Shown piece by piece: positions 1 to 6,472 of a DNA stretch of 20,687 nucleotides. The notes under the pieces were generated by a model. It saw nothing but the letters and a program-made list of their open reading frames with translations. It did no database searches and was not told the origin of the DNA. Every line of letters starts with the position of its first letter. The stretch's first letter is position 1. Origin of the DNA: a virus; IMG/VR virus record IMGVR_UViG_3300029893_000084, positions 1-20,687 of that record; one strand, written 5' to 3'. Both the position numbers and the translations under genes were made by a program.

Positions 1-739
1 CGTCCGGGGCCGGGCTCTTTGCTGCCTTTGGGTACGGTTGCGGGGGCAGCAGCAGCCTTGATCTCCATGCCCGCTTGAGGAAGAAGACATAGCGAAACTG
101 CCTGTACCGTAAACGAAACGCGCGATCCACCCCGGCCAGTAGTTGCTGCGCTCGTGTCCCTTGCCGGTGAGCAGTAAGCAGGATGCGGTGATAGAAGTCA
201 CCATCCAGGAAGTAGAAGTCCGTCACATGCTCCCCTACAAATTGAAAGTTGCATGCCTGATAAACTACCCCCAGTCCACCGCATCGTTCGTCGGCAAACG
301 TTTGTATCCAAGCCACGCTTGGCATTGCGTGCCGTATGTATTTCAGTGCATACGATATTGACATGCTTTCACTGTTCCTTGGTGCGACATCAGACAGCCA
401 CATGCGATTTAGCTCCAGGTATTCCCCTTGTGACGTATCGCGCACTACATGCGAGACTTGCACAGGGTTAAGCGCATACCCAAACTGTAGTACTCCGACC
501 AGGTTGTTCCTCTGGTAGACTCCTAAATGTACGAATGAGTTGTTCACAACAGTATGGCTGTAATGGTGTTTTGTAACCAACGCCCTGGCAGCACTCGCAG
601 ATAGCACCGCTATACAGTGATCATAATTCCCAAAACCGGCCACGGCCTTTGATCCGCGAATAAACCCCTTCTCATTGCCACTAGGCAGCGCCCACACACC
701 TGGATCAGGCGGGTGGTATGATCTTCTTTGCGTGGCCAC
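1..739 (-). CDS. mom: Mom, phage DNA-adenine modification protein (3' end beyond window)
   Basis: Mom modifies adenine in phage DNA to a bulky N6-acetamido/carbamoyl-type form, shielding it from host restriction enzymes; the family has a GNAT acyltransferase-like fold. The frame is open from the GTG at 739 to the window edge, 246 residues without a stop, close to the roughly 240 residues of Mu Mom, so it probably ends just outside. Conserved-looking blocks include HHYSH (58-62), LELNRMWLSD (108-117), NSES (122-125), WIQTFADE (144-151) and VVYQACNF (158-165). From memory, Mu residues implicated in activity (H48, Y49, R101, S114, D139, Y149) map with a constant offset of 11 to H59, Y60, R112, S125, D150 and Y160. 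The start was chosen because AGGAGG lies 6 bases before GTG. The gene overlaps com by 35 bases. GC content is near 50 percent, clearly below the rest of the window, suggesting separate acquisition. Confidence 0.9.
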   Translation of the reverse strand, partial: MATQRRSYHPPDPGVWALPSGNEKGFIRGSKAVAGFGNYDHCIAVLSASAARALVTKHHYSHTVVNNSFVHLGVYQRNNLVGVLQFGYALNPVQVSHVVRDTSQGEYLELNRMWLSDVAPRNSESMSISYALKYIRHAMPSVAWIQTFADERCGGLGVVYQACNFQFVGEHVTDFYFLDGDFYHRILLTAHRQGTRAQQLLAGVDRAFRLRYRQFRYVFFLKRAWRSRLLLPPQPYPKAAKSPAPD

Positions 740-896
740 TGATTGCCTCCTGTCGGGAGGCTCTGTGGCCTTCTGAGTTGGAGCTCGTGGCTCTCACGCA
801 GTTTATAACCTTACATTTCGGGCATTTGATATGCATAACGCTGACTATGCCCACCCCCAACAACCTATTACATGAACCGCATCGAATTTCCTGCAT
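705..896 (-). CDS. com: Com, zinc-ribbon translational activator of mom
   Basis: This 63-residue protein matches the Mu Com family, a small zinc-binding protein that binds mom mRNA and lets ribosomes start Mom synthesis. It begins MQEIRCGSC and carries a C-x2-C (6, 9) and C-x2-C (25, 28, within IKCPKCKVIN) zinc ribbon, followed by a basic region with RA and HRASR that could contact RNA. The length is essentially that of Mu Com (about 62). The last 35 bases of the gene are shared with the start of mom, as in Mu. The ribosome site is poor (GGAG only two bases before ATG), so it may depend on translation from upstream. It is 155 bases downstream of the tail hub gene; I see no clear promoter between them. 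Confidence 0.9.
   Translation of the reverse strand: MQEIRCGSCNRLLGVGIVSVMHIKCPKCKVINCVRATSSNSEGHRASRQEAISGHAKKIIPPA
734..770 (-). promoter_or_regulatory. Two-part RNA hairpin sequestering the mom Shine-Dalgarno and GTG start
   Basis: On the minus strand GCCTCC (761-756) and GGAGGC (750-745) form a perfect 6-bp stem around a 5-base loop, burying the AGGAGG ribosome site. GGCCAC (770-765) and GTGGCC (739-734) form a second perfect 6-bp stem outside it, burying the GTG start codon. The stems are separated by a 3/5-base internal loop. This is the layout expected for the Com-controlled translation-inhibitory structure known from Mu. The pairing is seen directly; the regulatory role is inferred from the com-mom context. 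Confidence 0.8.
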
Positions 897-1051
897 GACT
901 CCGGTTGTGGTTTGACCTCGCAGCTGCTACACCCTCGCCACCCGTCGCGTCCCACACGTGGCGGCCAGGGAGCAGCGGCTTCGGCCGTGGTCCGACGCAG
1001 CCACGCCGGGCCAGTGGGGCGGCTACTATCCGCCCCGCCTGCTCCACTTTC
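897..1051. other. Gap between tail hub gene and com, with a perfect hairpin
   Basis: This 155-base gap is very GC-rich. It contains a perfect 7-bp inverted repeat (GGGGCGG at 1016-1022, CCGCCCC at 1030-1036, 7-base loop) just past the hub stop codon, a small stem with a TTCG loop (976-987), and a 10-base imperfect palindrome (CCACACGTGG, 952-961). There is no T-run after the hairpin in the minus direction, so it is not a classic intrinsic terminator. I find no GATC and no convincing -10/-35 pair, so Dam-dependent control of mom as in Mu is not evident. Confidence 0.5.
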
Positions 1052-2419
1052 TTACCTTACTTCGCTTCGTTCAACAGTCCACGCCACCGTGCTGTCCGGG
1101 TTGTCGCCGTTCTCCACCGTGGCTTTCCAGCCCAGGAGCTTGCCGCGCCAGGTCTCGCCCTGGCCGTGGTCCTGCACTTCCACCACCGCGCCCGGCAACG
1201 GCAAGGGGCGCAGGGGGGTGCTGATTTCCACCCGCTGTTTGGCAAAGCCCTCTTCGTCCAGGTAGTTGCGCCCCCGCTCTTGGAGAATGGCCAGGGAGCG
1301 GCAGAGCGGGTCCTCGATGATGCCCGGGGCCTTGCAATCGCCCCGGCCGCGCCGCACGGTGAGCAGCAGGCTGCCGCCGCCGTCGGCCCCGTCGGCCACG
1401 ACCTGCACCCGGTCCTCGCCCGCGTGCTCCACCAGCCACAGTTGCACCCGCCCCAGATAGCGCACGGTGAGCAGGCTTTGCCCGGCCTCGGCCGTGGTCA
1501 CGGCCCGCCCCTCCACCGTGACCGCGCCCAGGTCCCGGTTGGGGCCGTAGTCGGTCTCCAGCACCTGTTCCGCCGGGTACTTGAGGCTGCCCGCCCCCCC
1601 AACGAGCTCCACCTGCTCGACGCAGACGAACTCCTCCTCGCCCTGGAGCAGGAGCACGGCCTCGCCGTGGCTGGTGCTCAGGCTCACCGTGCGATAGGGC
1701 CAGGTCACGGCGGCCACCAGCTTCTGCCCCGCGCTCAGGCCCCGATCCGCGTCGGCCCCGTCGGTCTCGTCGCAGCCCGCCCCTTGCCATTCCTGGAGGC
1801 TGAGCCCCTCGGACGCCCCCGCAGGGCTGCTCACCAGGTCCACGGCGTTGTAGCCGGGCTTGTACTCCGTGCGGCTGTCCAGGCTGGTGATGTCCGCATA
1901 GTCCGAGAGCCGCAGCGCCGGGAGCACGTCCCCGTACCGCGTGGGGCTCACCGGGTGCAGGTACTGCGCCACCAGGGTGCCGTCCGGGCGCGAGACCAGG
2001 CGCCCGGCCTCGGTGACCAGGGTCTGCAGGGCCTGGAGCGGGGTCTCGCCCTCCACGGAAAAGAGCTCCAGGGTCCAGTCCGTCAGCCGCCAGTCCAGGG
2101 GCACGCCCCCCAGGGCACAGAGCTCCGTGGCGATGCTCCGGGCCGTGGCGTTGCTCCAGCTCCTGGTCAGGGGCGTGGCCCAGGGCTCGCCCAGACGCAC
2201 GGCCGGGCTCGCGGCGGTCACGCTCAGTTCCCGCTCCCCGAAGCCCCGCGCCTGGCTGCGGCTCTCCACCACCAGCACGTAGTCCTCCCCCGCGCACTGC
2301 AGACGCAGCTCCTGTCCGGCCTCCACCCCCAGCCAGTCTTCGAGCCGGGCCAGGGTCACCACGGCCTGGAGCGCATAGTTGTCCTGATCCGCGCTCAGTT
2401 CCAGTCGGCAGTAGTCCAT
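1052..2419 (-). CDS. Tail hub / baseplate protein
   Basis: A 455-residue protein that probably forms the hub at the end of the tail. Residues 1-200 read as the beta-rich first part of a gp27/gp44-type hub (segments such as DNYALQAVVTLARLEDW, a TARSIATELC helix, and ETPLQALQTLVTEAGRLV), followed by YKPGYNAVDLV and a middle beta domain. The C-terminal part (EISTPLRPLPLPGAVVEVQD) resembles the end of other tail hub proteins. It starts with a TGATG overlap with the small Cys-rich gene upstream and is the last tail gene before com-mom. Assignment rests on position and general pattern rather than on a diagnostic motif. A tip attachment (lambda J-like core) role is an alternative name for the same function. 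Confidence 0.6.
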   Translation of the reverse strand: MDYCRLELSADQDNYALQAVVTLARLEDWLGVEAGQELRLQCAGEDYVLVVESRSQARGFGERELSVTAASPAVRLGEPWATPLTRSWSNATARSIATELCALGGVPLDWRLTDWTLELFSVEGETPLQALQTLVTEAGRLVSRPDGTLVAQYLHPVSPTRYGDVLPALRLSDYADITSLDSRTEYKPGYNAVDLVSSPAGASEGLSLQEWQGAGCDETDGADADRGLSAGQKLVAAVTWPYRTVSLSTSHGEAVLLLQGEEEFVCVEQVELVGGAGSLKYPAEQVLETDYGPNRDLGAVTVEGRAVTTAEAGQSLLTVRYLGRVQLWLVEHAGEDRVQVVADGADGGGSLLLTVRRGRGDCKAPGIIEDPLCRSLAILQERGRNYLDEEGFAKQRVEISTPLRPLPLPGAVVEVQDHGQGETWRGKLLGWKATVENGDNPDSTVAWTVERSEVR

Positions 2420-2685
2420 CAGTGGCCTCCGATGCTCAAGGTGGGCAGGGGCACCAGTTCCGGCGCCGGGTCATGGGCTGCACAGCGCAGGACGCAGCCC
2501 CGGCGCACGGGGGTGTGCGCCAGCAGGGCGCCGGGCAGGGCGCAGCCACGCGCCACGGCGCGGGTCAGGCCGCTGACCAGGGTGCAGCGCAGGGCCACGG
2601 GTCCGGCCAGGGCGCAGGACAGACGGCAACCCAGCTCCACCCGGGCCAAGGAGCTGGGGCAGTGGCAGGCAACCCGCACGTCCAT
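2419..2685 (-). CDS. Small Cys-rich tail-region protein, unknown function
   Basis: An 88-residue protein, coupled by TGATG overlaps to both neighbours. The start at 2685 (MDVRVACHC) was chosen over a longer upstream extension because that extension lies entirely within the preceding gene in another frame. It holds eight cysteines, several in pairs (CHC, GCRLSC, GCVLRC), spaced through short hydrophobic strands broken by Gly, Ala and Pro, giving a quasi-periodic beta pattern. There is no signal peptide. Its place between a baseplate protein and the hub suggests a tail-tip component; the cysteines could bind a metal or an iron-sulfur cluster, but no family is recognised. Confidence 0.65.
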   Translation of the reverse strand: MDVRVACHCPSSLARVELGCRLSCALAGPVALRCTLVSGLTRAVARGCALPGALLAHTPVRRGCVLRCAAHDPAPELVPLPTLSIGGH

Positions 2686-3671
2686 CAGGCGCTCTCCCCG
2701 CCCACCAGGAGCACGGGCTCGCTGGCGGAGGTTGCGGCCGCGCCTTGGGGCACGGTCTGAATCACCCACAGGGGGAAGGCCGCCGGGTGGGTGGAGAAGC
2801 GCAGGGTGTCGCCCACGCCCCAGATGCCGCCCCAGCCCGCGGCCCGCAAGCGGAAGTACACCCCGCCGTCGGGATTCACGGGGGCGTAGTCCGCGCCCAG
2901 ACTGCCCGAGCCCAGGGCGCCGGTGAAAGTCCCGGCCACGCTGAAGCTCTGCTCGCCGGTGAAGGTCAGGAGCCAGTCGTCTTCCACGCAGCCGATGTTG
3001 CCCAGCTCCAGGGGCTGGGCCCCCACGTCGTAGGTCCCGGTCTGGGTGCCCGAGGCGTCCCAGTCCGAGACCCGGGGCGCCAGGTCCTGGTCCGGAGCAA
3101 GGCAGACCGAGGCCCCCCAGGCCGTGGCCGCGGCGTAGTCATGGGCCGTCTGCTCCTCCTCGCCCAGGGTCACGGTAAGGGTCAGGCCCTCCACCGCCAC
3201 CTGCACCGCCGCGAAGTACTCCCGCTGGGTGCCGTCCTGCAGGCACAAGGTATCGCCGCTCTGGAAGCCCTCGGCCAGGTCGGGGTGCTTGAGTTGCAGC
3301 TGGAAGCTGGTCGCCCCGGCGGAGAGATTCTGCTTGAGCCGGGCCGCCGCATGGAGACGCGGGGCGACCAGGTCGGCCTGGGTATCGCGCATGGTTCCGG
3401 CGCAGAGGCCATAGGACTCGTCGCCCTCGCTGTCCCGGTCCAGGTGGGCGTAAGCGTTGTTCAGGCTCAGGTCCTCGGCGTTGCGCAGCGCGGCAAAGAG
3501 CTTGCGCCGCCGGACCATTCCGGTGTTCCGCTGGGTCTGGCTCACGTCCGGGAAAAGGTTGTTCTTGACCCCGCACAGGATGCGCTGGCGCCCCATGCGT
3601 CCGCCGTTGGCGGCGCCGTCGTTGACCACGGCAGAGCGGTACAGCTCGAGCTCGGATTCCAGAATGGGCAT
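2685..3671 (-). CDS. Conserved baseplate/tail-tip protein of Mu-like siphophages
   Basis: A 328-residue protein. The block GVKNNLFPDVSQTQRNTG (34-51), then RKLFAALRN and DTQADL, resembles a conserved protein that I recall from tail modules of transposable siphophages, where it lies near the tail tip. The remainder is beta-rich, with a late WGGIWGVGDTLRFSTHPAAFPLWV segment of the kind seen in tail structural proteins. The upstream gene's stop codon TAG is part of the ribosome site (TAGGAGG, then 5 bases, then ATG), so translation is coupled. The exact structural position in the tail is not established from sequence alone. Confidence 0.6.
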   Translation of the reverse strand: MPILESELELYRSAVVNDGAANGGRMGRQRILCGVKNNLFPDVSQTQRNTGMVRRRKLFAALRNAEDLSLNNAYAHLDRDSEGDESYGLCAGTMRDTQADLVAPRLHAAARLKQNLSAGATSFQLQLKHPDLAEGFQSGDTLCLQDGTQREYFAAVQVAVEGLTLTVTLGEEEQTAHDYAAATAWGASVCLAPDQDLAPRVSDWDASGTQTGTYDVGAQPLELGNIGCVEDDWLLTFTGEQSFSVAGTFTGALGSGSLGADYAPVNPDGGVYFRLRAAGWGGIWGVGDTLRFSTHPAAFPLWVIQTVPQGAAATSASEPVLLVGGESA

Positions 3672-3680
3672 GGGTTCCTC

Positions 3681-4835
3681 CTAGAGGCAGTAGTCGAAAA
3701 GTGAATTGGCGTCCGCCGTCAGGTCCTTGATCTCTTGTGTATCCGTCGTGCGGCACGAGGCCACCACGTTGCAGCTGGTGCGGGCGATGAGCTGGCCAAC
3801 GCCGTTGGATATCTGCACGAATCCGCCCCCCTCGAACGGCGTCATGAGCGGTTGCCCGTTGCCGTGGGCCACGATGGTGCCGTTTTGTTTGAGCCCGTAG
3901 ACCACGTCACCCCAGGCAAGTAGCTGTCGCATGCCGGTCCAGGCGCTGACCGTGTTGACCTGGGCGGTGTTGGAGCCCGTGGCCAGGCAGGTGCCGTCGG
4001 CCCTGAGGCCGAAGCTGTTGTTGCCGTTGGTGGTCACCTGCACGATATCCGTCCAACCCCCAACCTGTGCCACGGCCCCGTTGGGCAACTGCCCCACGTA
4101 GCTCACCGAGCCACTTGCGTGGAGGAACAGCGCGCAGGCATTGGCCGTGACGCCGCCCCCGCCCACATCGGCGTCAATGACGCTGTCCAGGCTGTTGATG
4201 GGGGCCCAGAGCGCGGCCTGGGTGGTCGTGTACCCGACGCAATTGGTGTTGCGCAGCGTCTCATAATACGGTGTGCCGCCGTTGATACCGATGACCAACT
4301 GCGTGGATATCCGGGTCACAATCCGGGTGATGGGCCCCCAGCCGTGGAACCAGTTGCAGTTTGCGTTGCCGAGCGGGCGGCCTGCCCAAGTCACCGAACC
4401 GTCCTGCTTGAGCCCGAACACGGCCCGCGTGTGGGCCGCGATCTGGGTGATGCCGGCCCACTCCGAGCACTCCGCCTGCCCGGCGTCGTAGAGCTCGCCC
4501 ACGATGGGCAGCACCGTGCCGTCCGTGAGCAGCGCGTAATAGGCGTTGAGGTCCGCCACGACCTGCCTGAGGCTCACCGGCGGCACGTAGAGGTCCTGCA
4601 TGAACACCTTGACCACCCTGTCCACGCGGTGGCGCTGCAGCCAGAGCTCCACGCACTTGTGCCCCTCACGGCAACCCGTCTCGTAGGGGCCGCGCAGGGC
4701 CTTGTCCTCGGGACTCTCGTACTCGATGCCCCGGTCCAGGCCCGTGCCGTCCGGCCCCGCGCCCTGCAGCCGCAACTCCCCGGCCGTGCGCTTGCCGAGC
4801 ACGATGCGCCCCAGATCGGCAATGCCCCCGCCCAT
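3681..4835 (-). CDS. Tail protein with an RCC1-like beta-propeller
   Basis: A 384-residue protein starting MGGGIADLGR with a TGATG overlap to the gene upstream. Residues 1-95 form a phage-type attachment domain ending DLYVPPVSLRQVVADL. From about 99 to 350 there are six to seven units of the RCC1 propeller kind: YALLTDGTVLPIVGE (100-114), VFGLKQDGSVTWAGR (139-153), ALFLHASGSVSYVGQ (235-249), SFGLRADGTCLATGS (274-288) and VYGLKQNGTIVAHGN (312-326), linked by W-(A/T)-(G/D)-I-type strands (WAGITQI, WTDIVQV, WTGMRQL). The last residues, to CL, could close the ring or anchor the domain. Bacterial propellers of this type are mostly binding platforms, so a role in receptor contact or tip assembly is inferred. 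No catalytic motif is seen. Confidence 0.7.
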   Translation of the reverse strand: MGGGIADLGRIVLGKRTAGELRLQGAGPDGTGLDRGIEYESPEDKALRGPYETGCREGHKCVELWLQRHRVDRVVKVFMQDLYVPPVSLRQVVADLNAYYALLTDGTVLPIVGELYDAGQAECSEWAGITQIAAHTRAVFGLKQDGSVTWAGRPLGNANCNWFHGWGPITRIVTRISTQLVIGINGGTPYYETLRNTNCVGYTTTQAALWAPINSLDSVIDADVGGGGVTANACALFLHASGSVSYVGQLPNGAVAQVGGWTDIVQVTTNGNNSFGLRADGTCLATGSNTAQVNTVSAWTGMRQLLAWGDVVYGLKQNGTIVAHGNGQPLMTPFEGGGFVQISNGVGQLIARTSCNVVASCRTTDTQEIKDLTADANSLFDYCL

Positions 4836-5671
4836 CAGCTCACCACAAAGGTCTCGTTGCTGAGACCGTCTTCGCTGGTGTCCAGGTAGCCCTCCAGGAA
4901 GGCGCGGATGCTGTGGGTGCCGGTGGCGATGCCCTCCAGCAGCAGCTCGCCGTTGGCGTCCGTGACCCCCGCCTCCAGGCCGTCCACCCAGACCGTGGCC
5001 CCGGCCAGGGGCTCTTCGCTCGAAAAGTCCAGCAGCCGGATGAGGTAGTTGCGGTAGGCCACCTGGGTTGCGGCCAGGTCGGGCAGGGCAATGGCGAAGC
5101 GGCGGTAGGGCTCCTGCCCGCTCCCGTTGTAGAGGAAGAACCACCAGTCCCCGCCCCCATCCGGGGGCACGGTCACGGTCCACTCCCGAAAGTGGGCCAC
5201 GCGTTCCACCGTCACCAACAGGGATCCATACAGAGGGGCGGGCGCGTCGATGACTTCCAGACAGGAGTAGCCTTTGCGCCGCAGCCGCCCCCCGGCCTGT
5301 ACACCCCGGTTGGCAAGGACCCTGGGCGGTTGGGGGCGCTCCGGGTCGATCCAGGCGATGGGGGTCAGGGTCTCGGCCCCCACCACGCGCACAAAGGGGT
5401 ACTCCAGCTGCTCCGAGGCCGTGCTCGCCGCGAAATCCACCTGCTCCTGCCACTCGCGTTCATCGGCTTCCAGCTGGCCCAGGGTCCCGGTGCCCAGGGA
5501 CTTGCCGAACACGCAGAGCGTCCAGCCCTCCAGGCGCTCCAAAGACCCCCAGAGCCGGATGGCCAGCTCTTCCCCGGCCCGCACCTGGGACTCGGGGACC
5601 TCCACATAGAGCAAGGGGCACTCCTGCCCGGCCTGCTGCCCGAAATCCAACACCAGGGTCGCCGTGCTCAT
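4835..5671 (-). CDS. Tail protein with C-terminal Ig-like (carboxypeptidase-regulatory type) module
   Basis: A 278-residue protein starting MSTATLVLDFGQQ at the ATGA overlap with the previous gene. The first two thirds are beta-rich with many Trp residues (GGDWWFFLYNG near 175). The C-terminal 60 residues (LAGATVWVDGLEAGVTDANG, then ELLLEGIATGTHSIRAFLEGY) look like a carboxypeptidase-D regulatory or PEGA-like beta-sandwich, a common accessory module on phage tail proteins for carbohydrate or protein contact. Position between baseplate proteins suggests a tail-tip component. No enzyme signature is visible. Confidence 0.55.
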   Translation of the reverse strand: MSTATLVLDFGQQAGQECPLLYVEVPESQVRAGEELAIRLWGSLERLEGWTLCVFGKSLGTGTLGQLEADEREWQEQVDFAASTASEQLEYPFVRVVGAETLTPIAWIDPERPQPPRVLANRGVQAGGRLRRKGYSCLEVIDAPAPLYGSLLVTVERVAHFREWTVTVPPDGGGDWWFFLYNGSGQEPYRRFAIALPDLAATQVAYRNYLIRLLDFSSEEPLAGATVWVDGLEAGVTDANGELLLEGIATGTHSIRAFLEGYLDTSEDGLSNETFVVS

Positions 5672-6057
5672 ACCACCACCAGCCTGAGCGCGTTGAGGTG
5701 ATAGCGCTCGCCCCCAGCGGGATCCGCCACGGGGAAGAGCATGGCCGCCTCCAGCACCGGGGGCTCCCAGTGGCGAAAGCACACCCGGCGCAGGGAGCCG
5801 TCATGCAGCCGGAGCTCCAGGACGCGCTCCAGCTCCGCTGCCCAGCCCTGCAGTTGCAGGAGCTCGTCGCGACCGATCCAGGCGTGCTCGTTGCCCAGGG
5901 TGATGGGCCTGCCGGACTCGTCCGCCCCAGCCACGGCATGCACCACCAGGCGCCCCTGCAGGGTGCGCTTGGCCGAGGCCGCCACGGGCGTCCAGGCCAG
6001 TTCGTCCTGCCACAAAAGCTCCGGGGGCAGGGTCAGCCCGTCCAGGGTGATGGCCAT
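5668..6057 (-). CDS. Small conserved tail-module protein
   Basis: A 129-residue protein, MAITLDGLTLPPELLWQDEL at the start. The pattern of an opening strand with PPELLW-DE, then RPITLG, GRDELLQLQ and a C-terminal beta hairpin ending LNALRLVVV, resembles a family of about 125-residue proteins found near the tail tip genes of siphophages. Its ATG directly follows the TAA of the gene upstream (TAAATG), and its end overlaps the next gene by ATGA. Probable tail-tip or baseplate subunit; no biochemical role can be read from the sequence. Confidence 0.5.
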   Translation of the reverse strand: MAITLDGLTLPPELLWQDELAWTPVAASAKRTLQGRLVVHAVAGADESGRPITLGNEHAWIGRDELLQLQGWAAELERVLELRLHDGSLRRVCFRHWEPPVLEAAMLFPVADPAGGERYHLNALRLVVV

Positions 6058-6462
6058 TTACGCCTCCGTCCCGAAGATCGCGTCCAGCCGAGCGTCGGGA
6101 AATATCCGCACTCCCTGGGCGTCCAGGGCCTGGGCCAGCAGCTGCCGGGCCTCTTGCGCGGTGGCGTCGCCCAGGTCCACCACCTCGGCGGCCAGGACCC
6201 GGGCCACGAAAGGGGCAAACACCGGTTGCGCCCAGAGGAAGACCACCTCCTCGGAGGAGAAGCGGCTGAGGAATTCCAGACGGGAGACGGTGGTCCGGGG
6301 TGCCACCACAAGCAGTGACAAGGGGTCGGTGATGTCTTCCCGGGCCATGGCTGTTTCAATGATCGCATGATCCGGATCGAGGTTGAAAGTTACGGGACCA
6401 AGAGATTCATCCACGGCCATCAACACGGTGTTGGCGCTAAGACTAATCAGGTATTTTTGCAT
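6058..6462 (-). CDS. Unknown protein following the fibre genes
   Basis: A 134-residue protein that I do not recognise. The start MQKYLISLSANTVLM was chosen because TTAGGAG, which overlaps the fibre gene's stop, lies 7 bases before its ATG; a 19-residue upstream extension has no such site. It has a beta-rich first half (TVLMAVDESLGPVTFNLD), a hydrophobic stretch FLWAQPVFAPFVARVLAAEV, and an Ala-rich helix before IFPDARLDAIFG. Immediate placement after the receptor-binding fibre and translation coupled to it would suit a fibre assembly chaperone or a fibre-associated protein, but that is only positional reasoning. Confidence 0.5.
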   Translation of the reverse strand: MQKYLISLSANTVLMAVDESLGPVTFNLDPDHAIIETAMAREDITDPLSLLVVAPRTTVSRLEFLSRFSSEEVVFLWAQPVFAPFVARVLAAEVVDLGDATAQEARQLLAQALDAQGVRIFPDARLDAIFGTEA

Positions 6463-6472
6463 GAACTCGCTC

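Noticed and set aside
143-518. Three small plus-strand frames in the left end
   Set aside because: All are antisense to the uninterrupted mom frame, which carries the family motifs.
1016-1036. Intrinsic terminator after the hub gene
   Set aside because: The stem is perfect but there is no T-run on the minus-strand side, so a standard terminator call is not justified; kept as a hairpin of unknown role.
905-2926. Plus-strand open frame of 673 codons
   Set aside because: It is antisense to the hub, Cys-rich and baseplate genes. Its product is rich in Arg, Pro, Gly and His with no recognisable fold, as expected from the shadow of GC-rich genes.
3681-5453. Longer N-terminal extension of the RCC1-like protein (590 codons)
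   Set aside because: The extra 206 codons lie wholly within the upstream gene in another frame and are low-complexity; the TGATG overlap at 4835 is the better start.
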